The notes beneath the pieces were generated by a model. The model made no database searches and was not told where the DNA came from. It saw nothing but the letters and a program-made list of their open reading frames with translations. A program made the position numbers and the translations under genes. A stretch of DNA of 64,000 nt from Micromonospora cabrerizensis (GTDB lineage: Bacteria > Actinomycetota > Actinomycetes > Mycobacteriales > Micromonosporaceae). The stretch's first letter is position 1. Every line of letters starts with the position of its first letter. This document shows positions 17,370-25,846 of this stretch, in pieces. The stretch spans positions 62,001-126,000 of the forward strand of contig NZ_JAKKFI010000084.1 in assembly GCF_022230955.1 (NCBI RefSeq). The letters run 5' to 3'.

Positions 17370-17455
17370 CCCGTGCCGCTTCGCACGCCCGGCGGTCCGC
17401 ACCGCCGGGTGGCAAGCCGGTGCCGTTTCCGTGACCCGACCCGAGGAGAGTTCGT

Positions 17456-17920
17456 ATGCCCATCGAGGTTGGTGCCGAGGCACCGGACTTCGTGCTGAAG
17501 GACCAGAACAACCAGGAGGTCCGGCTCTCCGCCTTTCGGGGCCGCCGCGCCGTCCTGCTGGTCTTCTACCCGCTCGCCTTCACCGGCACCTGCCAGGGTG
17601 AGTTGTCCGAGATACGGGACAACCTCGACGAGTACGTGAACGACGACGTCCAGGTGCTGACCGTCAGCGTCGACTCTGCCTACAGCCACAAGATCTGGGC
17701 TGACCGCGAGGGCTACCAGTTCCCCATGCTGGCGGACTTCTGGCCGCACGGCGGCGTCGCCCAGGCGTACGGGGTCTTCAACGACGTCGCCGGGTTCGCC
17801 AACCGGGGCACCTTCGTCATCGACAGGACCGGCGTGGTCCGCTTCGCCGAGATGAACGGCCCGGGCGAGGCCCGCGACCAGCAGGGCTGGCGCAAGGCCA
17901 TCGCCGAAGCGGCCATCTGA
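17456..17920 (+). CDS. ahpE: AhpE-type one-cysteine peroxiredoxin
   Basis: Cytosolic thiol peroxidase of 154 aa that reduces hydroperoxides. The peroxidatic Cys is residue 46 in PLAFTGTCQGEL; no second Cys is present, as expected for AhpE-type enzymes, which are recycled by an external thiol. Pro/Thr of the active site lie in PLAFTGTC, and the Arg candidate is in FANRGTFVID. The ATG follows GAGGAGAG by 5 nt. The gene is downstream of DUF3052, as in Mycobacterium tuberculosis (Rv2239c-Rv2238c), which supports the assignment. Confidence 0.93.
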   Translation: MPIEVGAEAPDFVLKDQNNQEVRLSAFRGRRAVLLVFYPLAFTGTCQGELSEIRDNLDEYVNDDVQVLTVSVDSAYSHKIWADREGYQFPMLADFWPHGGVAQAYGVFNDVAGFANRGTFVIDRTGVVRFAEMNGPGEARDQQGWRKAIAEAAI

Positions 17921-17997
17921 CCGGGGTACGCCGTGCGCCCGGGCCGGCGGCGAGCAAGGTAAGCTTGCCCACCACCGGCCCGCCGCACGGGCGATCC

Positions 17998-18072
17998 GGG
18001 CGCGTAGCTCAGTGGGAGAGCACCCGCCTTACAAGCGGGGGGTCGCAGGTTCGAAACCTGCCGCGCCCACCA
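17998..18072 (+). tRNA. tRNA-Val (anticodon UAC)
   Basis: Complete cloverleaf: acceptor GGGCGCG pairs with CGCGCCC, D stem GCTC/GAGC, anticodon stem CCCGC/GCGGG with loop CTTACAA (anticodon TAC), T stem GCAGG/CCTGC with TTCGAAA, and discriminator A at 18069. The CCA is encoded at 18070-18072. A possible -10 (TAAGCT) lies about 32 bp upstream. Confidence 0.97.
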
Positions 18073-18207
18073 CCCCCTCCGACCAGGAAAACGTCGAGGG
18101 CGTCCAGCACGTTCCGCACGCTTGATCGTCCAGCGAGCACCCGCCCACGTTGAGACGACACCTCTCTGGGAGGGTCAGTCCCAGCAGGCTGCTACCTTCG
18201 CGGACTG

Positions 18208-18690
18208 ATGGCACGACGATTCGGTGATCGAGCAAGATTCTGCGTGGAAGTGGGCCAGGCCATCTCGCCCGCGCTCCGCGTCGTCGATCTGTGGGCGGCT
18301 GGTAAGTGGCTCACCACCGACGACAACGCGGCCTACGTTCCTTCCTTCGCTCACTACCTGCGGCTCGAGGCAGAGCGGGTGCGCCGAGGCGACGTCCCCC
18401 CTTGCCCCTTCCCGGGCCGGGCACCGGAGGAGATATTCCGGCTGCTCCGCACGGATGAGACGGAGTTCGCGCAGCAGTTCTGGTTTTTGCGGTGGAACGA
18501 GACCGTCGACAACGTGTCAACGTTCGCCTACCTGGACGACGATCTGGTGATCATGTTCGAGTTCTGGCGAGGGACCCACCCCTTTCCGGATGAGCTGGGA
18601 AAAATCTTCGTTGCCAGGATCCCCCGGGAAGAGTTCACCTCCATCGGCGAAGCGGCAGCTGATCTGCTGGAGGCGGAGTTCGCTCAGTAA
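18208..18690 (+). CDS. hypothetical protein beside the tRNA
   Basis: A 160-aa soluble protein, rich in Phe/Trp and acidic residues in the C-terminal half, without a recognised domain. Its early codons (GCA, CGA, AGA, GGT, GAT) and later ones (AAA, GTT, AGG) are much less GC3-biased than neighbours, suggesting acquired DNA. It lies 136 bp after tRNA-Val, a common insertion position. A -10-like TACCTT is 9 nt before the ATG with no ribosome site. The size and composition would fit a small immunity-type protein, but nothing proves it. Confidence 0.7.
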   Translation: MARRFGDRARFCVEVGQAISPALRVVDLWAAGKWLTTDDNAAYVPSFAHYLRLEAERVRRGDVPPCPFPGRAPEEIFRLLRTDETEFAQQFWFLRWNETVDNVSTFAYLDDDLVIMFEFWRGTHPFPDELGKIFVARIPREEFTSIGEAAADLLEAEFAQ

Positions 18691-18786
18691 GAGCGAGAGT
18701 GGCCGGCGAGCAAACGGAATTTCTCTCCCATCGCTCATCCGCCGGCCATTGCGACGACCGCCGCGGGGCACCGCCATGATGGGCGG

Positions 18787-19335
18787 GTGCAGGACACTGT
18801 CGCCGTCGCGCTGATCACCTCACTGTCCACGTTGGCCGCCGCCGCCCTGACCGGGTTGGTCGGCGCGCTGAGCACCCGACGGCAACTGGCCCACCAGCTC
18901 ACCGTGGCCGGTCAGGAGAGCGTCGAACGGCGGGCGACGCGCCGGGACGAGCTACGGCGGGACGCGTACGTCGGGTTCCTCAGCGCGTGCGACCAGGCGT
19001 ACCGGCAGTTGGACCGGCGGTGGCTCGACGCCGGCGGGAGTGAGCCGGTGCCGGGCTACGACGAGGCGTACGCGGCGATGCGCGGCGTGGACGAGGCGTA
19101 CAACCTGGTGTTGCTGGAGGGGCCGGCGGAGGTGGTGTCGGCGGCCCGGTCGGTGTTGACCAGCATCGGTGCGGAGCACGCGGACCAGCGCCGGTTGGGC
19201 GAGGAGCCGGGCGGCCCACCGGTGCCCCTGCGTGAGGGCCATCGGGAACGCTGGCTGGTCGCGATCGAGGCACGGACGAAGCACCGGATCTCGTTCGTAG
19301 AAGCGGTACGCGGGGTGCTGCACAACGATGCCTGA
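18787..19335 (+). CDS. membrane-anchored coiled-coil hypothetical protein
   Basis: A 182-aa protein with one N-terminal membrane helix (VAVALITSLSTLAAAALTGLVGAL), then a charged helical region (RRQLAHQLTVAGQESVERRATRRDELRRDAYVGF split by short breaks) likely to form a coiled coil in the cytoplasm, and a helical C-terminal domain. It belongs to a loosely conserved actinobacterial type with no known role. The GTG at 18787 is 6 nt after CATGAT, consistent with a leaderless message. Confidence 0.75.
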   Translation: MQDTVAVALITSLSTLAAAALTGLVGALSTRRQLAHQLTVAGQESVERRATRRDELRRDAYVGFLSACDQAYRQLDRRWLDAGGSEPVPGYDEAYAAMRGVDEAYNLVLLEGPAEVVSAARSVLTSIGAEHADQRRLGEEPGGPPVPLREGHRERWLVAIEARTKHRISFVEAVRGVLHNDA

Positions 19336-19363
19336 AGCGCACCACCCCACGCCAACCCGTCAC

Positions 19364-19437
19364 GATCCGCACAACGTCAGTGTTGTTGCTGCCTCAGCAG
19401 TCGGCGAGGCAGCAGGATCCCCGACGTTGCGCGGATC
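19364..19437. repeat. nested inverted repeat, family B copy 2
   Basis: Outer arms GATCCGCACAACGTC (19364-19378) and 19423-19437 match at 14 of 15 positions. The inner arms TGCTGCCTC and GAGGCAGCA (19387-19395, 19406-19414) are perfect. This is the same nested design and inner sequence as the copy at 13333. Confidence 0.85.
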
Positions 19438-19491
19438 TTGGGGTGGGGGAGCGGCTAGTGTCGTCCGACGAGTCACAGGGGGAGCGTGAGC

Positions 19492-20121
19492 GTGGACCTG
19501 GCAGGCATTGGCGCGGTGCTGTTCGACATGGATGGCACCCTGGTCGACTCCGACGCCGCCGTCGAGCGGGCCTGGGAGCGGTGGGCCGTCGAGTACGCCG
19601 TCGACCCGGCTGCGGCGCTGGCGATCGCGCACGGCAGCCCCGCCGACCGGACCATCCGCCGGCTGCTGCCCGCGCTCGACGACAGCGCGGTCGCCGTGGC
19701 GGCGGCGCGGCAGCTCTCGTTGCAGTACGACGACCTGTCCGACGTGACGGCCACCGTCGGGGCGCACGACCTGCTGAGCGCGCTGGCCCGGTTGGGGCTG
19801 CCCTGGGCGGTGGTGACCAGCGCCGACGCGCGACTGGCCGAGGCTCGGCTCGGTGCCGCCGGCATCGTCGCGCCGGTGCTGGTCACGGTGGAGGACGTGC
19901 GGGTGGGCAAACCGGACCCGGAGGGCTACCTGCGGGCCGCCGCTCTGCTGGGCGTGCCCGTGGCGCGGTGCCTCGTCGTGGAGGACGCCGAGGTCGGGCT
20001 GCGGGCGGGGCGGGCGGCCGGCGCGATGACCGCCGCGCTGAAGGGACTCGACGGCGATCTGCGCCTTGCCGACCTGGCGCACCTGGCGGGTCACCTGGAG
20101 TCGACGCCGACGGCACCCTGA
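19492..20121 (+). CDS. HAD-superfamily phosphatase (beta-phosphoglucomutase-like)
   Basis: A 209-aa haloacid dehalogenase hydrolase. Motif I FDMDGTLVDS carries the nucleophile and acid/base Asp; motif II is VVTSAD, motif III the Lys of VGKPDPEGY and motif IV VVEDAEVGLRAG. The helical cap lies between motifs I and II, as in phosphatases of the GPH/GPP and sugar-phosphatase group, so the likely activity is dephosphorylation of a small sugar or polyol phosphate. The GTG at 19492 has GGGGGAG 7 nt upstream, better spaced than the GTG at 19486. Promoter candidate TAGTGT is at about 19455. Confidence 0.9.
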   Translation: MDLAGIGAVLFDMDGTLVDSDAAVERAWERWAVEYAVDPAAALAIAHGSPADRTIRRLLPALDDSAVAVAAARQLSLQYDDLSDVTATVGAHDLLSALARLGLPWAVVTSADARLAEARLGAAGIVAPVLVTVEDVRVGKPDPEGYLRAAALLGVPVARCLVVEDAEVGLRAGRAAGAMTAALKGLDGDLRLADLAHLAGHLESTPTAP

Positions 20122-20131
20122 CCCCGCCGGG

Positions 20132-21067
20132 TCAGCGGAGGCGGGTGGCCAGCCACGGGAGCAGGGCGTCGGCCTGGGCCTGCTGAAACGCGCGGACGGT
20201 GGGGATGCCGGGCGGCGGTGGACGACGCGCGCGGTCGGCGAAGTACCCGGCCAGCCCGGCGTACACCCCGGTGAGCGTCGTCGGGTCGACCTCGGCGGTG
20301 ATGGGCAGCCGGCGCAGCAGCGACTCGGTGTCGTGCCCACCGTGCAGGCGGACGTTGACCAGCAGCAGCGCGGTGTCCAGCCAGGCCGGCCCTCGGCAGG
20401 CCGACGGCCAGTCGACGACGGTGACCGTGCCGGTCGCGTCGAGCAGCAGGTTGTCGGCCCGTATGTCCACGTGGCAGAGCGTGTCACCGGTCAGCGCGGC
20501 GAGGCCGTGGTCGGCGGCGGCGCGCAGGTGGCCCAGGTGCTCCCGTGCCCAGGGGGCCAGCACAGCCGGTGGGTCGGCGGCGATCCGGTGCCAGCCGGCG
20601 AAGTTCTCGGCGAGCCGGTCGGCGGCGGTCGGCACGTGCGTCACCGGGCTCGGCGTCAGCGCGGTGGCCATCACCTCCAGGGCATTCAGGACGCGGGTCA
20701 GCTCGTCGGACCGCCACGGGGTGGCCGGGTGTCGCCCGTCAACGTCGGAGAAGACCAGGGCCACCCACTCGCCGTCGTCGTGGCAGCCCAACAACCGGGG
20801 CGTCGGTGCCGAGGCCGGCATTGCGGCGGCCGTACGGGCCTCCGCTCGGTGCATCCCGGGGCTGTCCGGGTTCTGTGCCGGGCTGATCGCCTTGACGAAC
20901 GCTCGCCGGCCGGTCGCGGTGCGGACCCGGTCCGCGGTGCCCGGCGAGTAGCCGCCCGGCTGGGACACCGCCTCGACCACCCGGTCGCCGATGATTTCCT
21001 GCACCGACGTCCGGACCCGCTCGGGCAGGTCCGTCCAGCCGATCCGGTTGGTGGTCTGCTGCGTCAC
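20132..21067 (-). CDS. aminoglycoside phosphotransferase (APH)-family kinase
   Basis: A 311-aa APH/choline-kinase fold protein. The Brenner-type catalytic loop is CHVDIRADNLLL (usual form HGDxxxxN, here HVDIRADN, keeping Asp and Asn) and the metal-binding Asp is in VTVVDWPSA. The N-lobe carries the Lys of RAFVKAI. These enzymes phosphorylate small molecules, not only antibiotics; the substrate is unknown. The GTG directly follows the TAG of the Pr6Pr gene (0 nt spacing), so it is probably translated from the same mRNA as that gene and the glycosyltransferase upstream. Confidence 0.85.
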   Translation of the reverse strand: MTQQTTNRIGWTDLPERVRTSVQEIIGDRVVEAVSQPGGYSPGTADRVRTATGRRAFVKAISPAQNPDSPGMHRAEARTAAAMPASAPTPRLLGCHDDGEWVALVFSDVDGRHPATPWRSDELTRVLNALEVMATALTPSPVTHVPTAADRLAENFAGWHRIAADPPAVLAPWAREHLGHLRAAADHGLAALTGDTLCHVDIRADNLLLDATGTVTVVDWPSACRGPAWLDTALLLVNVRLHGGHDTESLLRRLPITAEVDPTTLTGVYAGLAGYFADRARRPPPPGIPTVRAFQQAQADALLPWLATRLR

Positions 21068-21712
21068 CTACTCACCGTGCGCCCCGTCCACGCCACCGGA
21101 CAACCCAATTGCCCGCCGCCGGGTCAGGTGCACTGCGGCCAGCGCGATGAGGAGCAGCGTGACCGCGAAGAGCAGGGCGTTGCGGGCGACCGTGGGATAG
21201 CCGAGTCGGGGCACGTCGAGGAACGGGTAGAGATAGCGGTCCTCGGCCCGGCTGACGGTGCCCCGGGCCAGGATGACCGTCAGCCACAGCAGCGGATAAC
21301 CGAGCAGGCTGACCGCGTACGCCGGGCGCAGCGCGACCCGGGGTCGGTGCCTGAGCCACAGGGCGGCGGCCAGCGGCGGCGTCACAACGTGCAGCAGCAG
21401 GTTGCCGGCGTCGGAGACCGGCCCCCGAGCGTCGGCGACGGCCACCATGGCGTAGCCGCTCCACGGGTTGGCCAGCACGAGGACGAAGACCAGGGCGGTG
21501 CCGACGAGGTAGACGGTGAGCGCGGTGCGCACCCGGTCGCCGCCGCCGGTCAGCAGCACCACCAGGTAGGCCAGGTTGACCTGCACGGTGAAGTAGAACA
21601 GCAGCTCGACGGGCTCGTCACGGGCGGCGACCACGGAGAGGACCAGCCCGGCGGCGACCACCACCGCGGTGCTCATCCGAAGGATCCGGCCGGTCACCCG
21701 CGGCGCTACCAC
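21068..21712 (-). CDS. Pr6Pr-family integral membrane protein
   Basis: About 214 aa with six or seven hydrophobic helices. It resembles the Pr6Pr family (FAR-17a/AIG1-like), with motifs FYFTVQVNLAYLVVLL, NLLLHVVTPPLAA, YPLLWLTVILARG and YPFLDVPRLGYPTVARNALLF. Function is unknown. The possible starts are the GTG at 21712, which overlaps the glycosyltransferase stop by 7 nt, the GTG at 21697, or the ATG at 21676. I give the longest because overlap is common here. Confidence 0.85.
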   Translation of the reverse strand: MVAPRVTGRILRMSTAVVVAAGLVLSVVAARDEPVELLFYFTVQVNLAYLVVLLTGGGDRVRTALTVYLVGTALVFVLVLANPWSGYAMVAVADARGPVSDAGNLLLHVVTPPLAAALWLRHRPRVALRPAYAVSLLGYPLLWLTVILARGTVSRAEDRYLYPFLDVPRLGYPTVARNALLFAVTLLLIALAAVHLTRRRAIGLSGGVDGAHGE

Positions 21713-22953
21713 CGCCGCCTCGACGAGCAGCTGCCCCCGAATGGGCCGGCTGTCGTCGCCTCCGCTGCGCTGACTGGCGGCAGCGTCGCGTACAGCTTGA
21801 CCAACTCGGCCAGGTAACGCTCACCGGACCAGGCCGCCACCGCCGCCCGGCCGTCCCGGATCACGCCCGCGCGCAGCTCCCGCTCGGTCAGCAGCCGGGT
21901 CAGCAACGCCCCGAAGGCCGCCGCGGTGGGCTCGGCGACCGGCCGGGTGGTGCCGGTGCCGGGGCGCTCGACCAACTGGGTGTCCACCATGGCCACCGGC
22001 AGTCCGTACGCCTCGGCTTCGCAGAGCACCAGGCCCTGGGTGTCGGTGGTGGAGGTGAACGCGAGCACGTCCGCCGTCCGGTAGTGGGCGCCGACCCGGT
22101 CGCGGGGCACCGGGCGCAGCAGGTGCAGCGCGTCGGCCACGCCGTACCGGCGGGCCGTCCGGCGGACCGCGAGCCGGTGCCGCCGGGCACCGAGCAGCAC
22201 CAGTTGGGCCGCTGGCAACTCGCGGCGGACCTGGGCGAACGCGGCCAGCAGCAGCCCGGGGTTCTTCTCCGGCGTGGCGCGGCCCACCGCGAGCAGCACC
22301 GGCGCGTCCGCCGCGATGCCCAGCCGGGCCCGTAACCGCCGCCGGTCGTCGGCGTCGGCCAGCGGTGCGGCGGTCGGGGTCGGCAGGACGACGATGGGGG
22401 TACGCCCACCCATCGCCGCCATCATCGTCGCGGTCTTCGCCGAGGGCGTGATCAGGACGCTGGTGTGCGCCAGCAGGCACCGACCGAGCGCCACCAGTCG
22501 CGTCTGCCGCCCGCGCCCCGGACGGGCGAGCGCCCACAGGTCCCGCACCCGCCAGCGCAGGCCGAGCCGCAGGCCGGCGTACGCGGCCCCGATCGGGATC
22601 TCGGGGTAGTGCGCCGCGTACGCGACCAGGTCGGTGTGCCAGGTCAGCACGGTCGGTACGCCCCGCGCGGCGGCCCAGCGCAGGCCGGCGACGCCGAGCG
22701 GGCCGGTGGTGTGCACGTGCACCACGTCGACCGGCGCGCCCGGTGGCCGGGGCAGGGCCAGCCGGTACGGCCGGGTCGGCACCGACAACGAGGGCGTCTC
22801 GCCCGGTCGGCGGCGACGTCGGAACAGGGGGCCGGGGCAGTGCAGCACGACCCGGTGCCCGGCGGCGCGCAGCAGAGCCACGGTGGTGGCGACAGAGGTG
22901 GCCACCCCCTCGGGATTGTCGAGGTGGCTGTCGCTGACCTGAGCGATCCGCAC
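21706..22953 (-). CDS. GT4-type glycosyltransferase
   Basis: A 415-aa GT-B fold glycosyltransferase. The N-terminal domain begins VRIAQVSDSHLDNPEGVATSVATTVALLRAAGH, the usual GT4 start, and has VDVVHVHTTGPLG. The C-terminal domain has LLAVGRATPEKNPGLLLAAF, PVPRDRVGAHYRTADVLAFTS and the donor-binding TQGLVLCEAEAYGLPV (E-x7-E type). It is predicted to move a nucleotide-activated sugar onto a lipid or glycan at the cytoplasmic face. The GTG at 22953 has CATGAT 6 nt upstream (leaderless pattern). The frame continues upstream without family sequence. It overlaps the Pr6Pr gene downstream. Confidence 0.9.
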   Translation of the reverse strand: MRIAQVSDSHLDNPEGVATSVATTVALLRAAGHRVVLHCPGPLFRRRRRPGETPSLSVPTRPYRLALPRPPGAPVDVVHVHTTGPLGVAGLRWAAARGVPTVLTWHTDLVAYAAHYPEIPIGAAYAGLRLGLRWRVRDLWALARPGRGRQTRLVALGRCLLAHTSVLITPSAKTATMMAAMGGRTPIVVLPTPTAAPLADADDRRRLRARLGIAADAPVLLAVGRATPEKNPGLLLAAFAQVRRELPAAQLVLLGARRHRLAVRRTARRYGVADALHLLRPVPRDRVGAHYRTADVLAFTSTTDTQGLVLCEAEAYGLPVAMVDTQLVERPGTGTTRPVAEPTAAAFGALLTRLLTERELRAGVIRDGRAAVAAWSGERYLAELVKLYATLPPVSAAEATTAGPFGGSCSSRRRW

Positions 22954-23076
22954 GTCGCCATCATGGCCGGGTCGCGCCCCCCGGGTCGTCCCGTCCGTTC
23001 CGCCGTGGTGAACCCGGTGGCGAGTCCGGGTGGGTTCTGCTGCACTACCCGCTGGCAACGACGAAGGGGAGCCACT

Positions 23077-23556
23077 GTGGAGTTGACGTTGACGCCGATG
23101 ACGGCGCAGGACCTGGCCCGGCTGCTGGTGGCGCTGGAGCAGGAGTTCGCCGAGGACCTGGTGGCCCACCGTGGCCTGACCCCGGAGGCGGCCCTCGCGC
23201 AGTCGGCCAGCCAGATCCGGGAGTCGCTGCCGGCGGGCGCGGCGACCGAGGGGGCGCTGCTGCGCGTGGCCCGGGTCGACGACACCGAGGTCGGCTGGAT
23301 CTGGGTGGCCGTGCCCGGCGCGACCGACTCCCAGCGCGCCTGGATCCACAACATCGAGGTGCAGCCGGCGCACCGGGGACGCGGCTACGCACGGCGGATG
23401 ATCCAGCTCATCGAAGTCGAACTCGCCCAGCTCAAGGTGCCCGAGCTGGGCCTGAACGTGTTCGGGACGAACACCGTGGCGATCGGGCTCTACCGGAGTC
23501 TGGGCTTCGAGGTCACCTCACAGCAGATGGCGAAGCGCATCGAACCGGCGGGCTGA
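23077..23556 (+). CDS. GNAT-family N-acetyltransferase
   Basis: A 159-aa acetyltransferase. Acetyl-CoA-binding motif A is IHNIEVQPAHRGRGYARRMIQLIE (Q/R-x-x-G-x-G/A), followed by motif B LGLNVFGTNTVAIGLYRSLGFEV. The substrate is unknown. The GTG at 23077 follows AAGGGGAG by 5 nt. The frame stays open much further upstream as a shadow of the opposite glycosyltransferase gene, which I do not include. It is divergent from the glycosyltransferase. Confidence 0.92.
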   Translation: MELTLTPMTAQDLARLLVALEQEFAEDLVAHRGLTPEAALAQSASQIRESLPAGAATEGALLRVARVDDTEVGWIWVAVPGATDSQRAWIHNIEVQPAHRGRGYARRMIQLIEVELAQLKVPELGLNVFGTNTVAIGLYRSLGFEVTSQQMAKRIEPAG

Positions 23557-23660
23557 GTCGGCGGCGCGACCGGACGCAGATCCAGGACGGTCCCCCCGGC
23601 AGGACTGTTCACCTGCCCAGCGGGAAACCGGCGCGGACCGCACCTGGGGAGGAGCGACGG

Positions 23661-24803
23661 ATGACGCACGGTGCCGGACTGACAATCGGTGTGCTGGGCT
23701 CGTACGGTGGGCGAAACCTCGGCGACGAGGCGATCCTCACCGGCCTGCTCACCGATCTGCGTACGCAGGAGCCCAATGCCCGGATCATCGTCTTCTCCCG
23801 TAACCCGGAGCACACCCGGGCCGCTCACCCGGACGTCGAGGCGGTGCCCTGGGAGGGCGTCAGCCGCACCGACTCGGCCCTGGTCCTGGCCCAGCTCGAT
23901 CTGCTCATCCTGGGCGGCGGCGGCATCCTCTACGACCGGGAGGCCCGCCGTTACCTGCGGGTGGTCCGGGTCGCGCAGGAGCGGGGCCTGCCGCTGATCA
24001 CGTACGCGGTGGGGGTCGGGCCGCTCAGCGACGGGGTGGACACCGGCATGGTCCGGGAGACGCTCTCCGGCGCGACCCAGGTGACCGTCCGGGACCAGGA
24101 GTCCCGGATGGTGCTGGAGGAGGCGGGCCTGCTCAACCCGATCACGGTCACCGCGGACCCGGCCTTTCTGTTGCAGCCGGAGGACTTCCCGGCGCACCTG
24201 CTAGCCGAGGAGGGTGTGCCGGTCGGCAAGCGCCTGGTCGGGATCAGCGTGCGGGAGCCGGGACGGGCCGCCGAACGCCTGGACGTGGACGGCTACCACC
24301 GCCTGCTGGCCCAGATCGGTGACTTCCTGGTGCACCGGATCGACGCGTACGTCCTGTTCGTGCCGATGGAACGCGACGACATCCGGCACGCCCACGGCGT
24401 CCTGTCGCACATGGTGGCCGCCGATCGGGGCCGGATCCTGCACGGCACCTACTCGCCGCAACAGGTGCTCGGGCTGATGCGCCACTTCGACCTGGCTGTC
24501 GGTATGCGCCTGCACTTCCTGATCTTCGCGGCGATGGTCGGCACACCGTTCCTGCCCCTGCCGTACGCCGGCAAGGTCTTCGACCTGGCCCAACGACTGG
24601 GCGTGCCGGCCCTGCGCGGCGTGGAGCGGGAGGTCGAGGGGCCGCTGCTGGCCGAGGTGGACCGATTGTGGGACGAGCGGGAGCAACGCGCCGAGGCCAC
24701 CGCCCGCCGGGTGGCTGAGGTGTGTGACCAGGCGCGGGGCACCTCGGAGGTCATCCGTGGCGTGTTGGAGAGCCTGCGCAGTCAGGCCCTCACCCGGGTC
24801 TGA
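23661..24803 (+). CDS. polysaccharide pyruvyl transferase-family protein
   Basis: A 380-aa member of the polysaccharide pyruvyl transferase family (CsaB/WcaK-like). Signatures are LGSYGGRNLGDEAILTGLL at the N-terminus, DLLILGGGGILYD, YAVGVGPLSD, VTVRDQESRMVLEEAG and the C-terminal GMRLHFLIFAAMVGTPFLPLPYAGKVFDLAQRLG. Such enzymes transfer pyruvate from PEP to cell-wall or exopolysaccharide sugars, but many members are not biochemically tested. The ATG follows GGAGGAG with 6-nt spacing. It could act on a glycan related to the nearby glycosyltransferase, though the two genes are on opposite strands. Confidence 0.88.
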   Translation: MTHGAGLTIGVLGSYGGRNLGDEAILTGLLTDLRTQEPNARIIVFSRNPEHTRAAHPDVEAVPWEGVSRTDSALVLAQLDLLILGGGGILYDREARRYLRVVRVAQERGLPLITYAVGVGPLSDGVDTGMVRETLSGATQVTVRDQESRMVLEEAGLLNPITVTADPAFLLQPEDFPAHLLAEEGVPVGKRLVGISVREPGRAAERLDVDGYHRLLAQIGDFLVHRIDAYVLFVPMERDDIRHAHGVLSHMVAADRGRILHGTYSPQQVLGLMRHFDLAVGMRLHFLIFAAMVGTPFLPLPYAGKVFDLAQRLGVPALRGVEREVEGPLLAEVDRLWDEREQRAEATARRVAEVCDQARGTSEVIRGVLESLRSQALTRV

Positions 24804-24813
24804 CCCGGGGCGG

Positions 24814-25020
24814 TCACACCGCCGGGCCGGTCCACCGGTAGCGCCACTCGCGGGCGTCCTCCCGGGCGGTCTCCAACTCGTAGATCTGTGCGTCGGCGAG
24901 CCCACCCGAGCCGAGGTGGTGGTGGGTCAGCGGTGGACGGCCGTTGCTGTCCAGTTCGACGGTGATGGTCTGCCCGTCCGCCGTGCCGCCGACGAGAAGG
25001 ATCTGCACGGATGAACCCAT
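24814..25020 (-). CDS. small hypothetical protein
   Basis: A 68-aa soluble protein (MGSSVQILLVGGTADGQTIT...), conserved-looking with a beta-strand start and a Trp/Tyr-containing end, but of no family that I can name. A -10-like CAGGAT (25027-25032, minus strand) is 6 nt before the ATG, matching the leaderless pattern of the window. It is convergent with the pyruvyl transferase gene and divergent from the DinB gene. Confidence 0.7.
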   Translation of the reverse strand: MGSSVQILLVGGTADGQTITVELDSNGRPPLTHHHLGSGGLADAQIYELETAREDAREWRYRWTGPAV

Positions 25021-25102
25021 GCGCCCATCCTGCCTGTAGTGCCGCCCGCTCGCAGCGGATAGCGGGGCAGCGGGGAGTCCGCTTCGTGACTAGGGTCGGC
25101 GG

Positions 25103-25621
25103 ATGGAGCAGACGATCGATCCGATGCTCGGTCCGGTGCTCGCCCGTGTTGGCGACGAGCGCGCCATCCTGACCTCGTTCCTCGACTTCCACCGGGGCGT
25201 GCTGCTGCGCAAGCTGCGCGGTCTCTCCGACGCCGACGCCCGCCGCCGGCTGGTGCCCTCGGCGACCACGCTCGCCGGGCTGGTCAAGCACCTGACCCTG
25301 GTCGAACGGAACTGGTTCCCGACCCTGCTGGCCCCCGAGCCCGGCGACGTCTACCTGACCTCGGAGGAGGACGCGGCGGCCAGCTTCACGCTCGGTGAGC
25401 AGGAAACCGTCGTCGGGCTCACCGAGGCGTACGAGCAGGCCTGTGCCCGGTCCCGGTCGGTCGCCGCGAGCCTCGACCTCGACCACGTGGTGCCGCACCC
25501 GCAGCTCGGCGAGGTGTCACTGCGCTGGGTCCTGGTGCACATGATCGAGGAGACGGCCCGGCACGCCGGTCACGCCGACATCCTGCGCGAGCTGACCGAC
25601 GGCGAGTCCGGCGCGATCTGA
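25103..25621 (+). CDS. DinB-family (DUF664) protein
   Basis: A 172-aa four-helix DinB/DUF664 protein. Metal-ligand His candidates are in LVKHLTLVERNWF, VLVHMIEETARHAGHADILREL. In actinomycetes the superfamily includes mycothiol-dependent transferases and many uncharacterised enzymes, so a thiol-dependent role is possible but not shown. TAGGGT at 25091-25096 is 6 nt before the ATG (leaderless pattern). Confidence 0.9.
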   Translation: MEQTIDPMLGPVLARVGDERAILTSFLDFHRGVLLRKLRGLSDADARRRLVPSATTLAGLVKHLTLVERNWFPTLLAPEPGDVYLTSEEDAAASFTLGEQETVVGLTEAYEQACARSRSVAASLDLDHVVPHPQLGEVSLRWVLVHMIEETARHAGHADILRELTDGESGAI

Positions 25622-25659
25622 TCACCACCCGCCATCCGCAACCGCTTGGTTGACACGGA

Positions 25660-25710
25660 TTCACTGAAGTCGGGGTGTCCGGCCCGCCGGGATACCGCGA
25701 TTTCAATGAA
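25660..25710. repeat. imperfect intergenic inverted repeat, family D copy 1
   Basis: The left arm (TTCACTGAAGTCGGGG..., 25660-25680) and right arm (25690-25710) are imperfect complements around a 9-nt centre. The segment CGGGGTGTCCGG and the flanking TTTCA/TGAAG blocks recur at 58876-58950. Confidence 0.65.
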
Positions 25711-25846
25711 GCCGCGTCGATCACGCCGGGCAGGCTCTGCCGCGACGCGGTGAGCCCTGGCGGGATACGCCGGTTCGTCGGTGGGTGCCGACGCCAGCTC
25801 ACCGGGGCCGCCTATCCTGGGCGCGGGCGGCGACGAGGGGGAGCAG

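Noticed and set aside
20132..21067. APH-family gene as an antibiotic-resistance determinant
   Set aside because: The fold is common to many small-molecule kinases, the catalytic loop is variant, and the context is not a resistance cassette.
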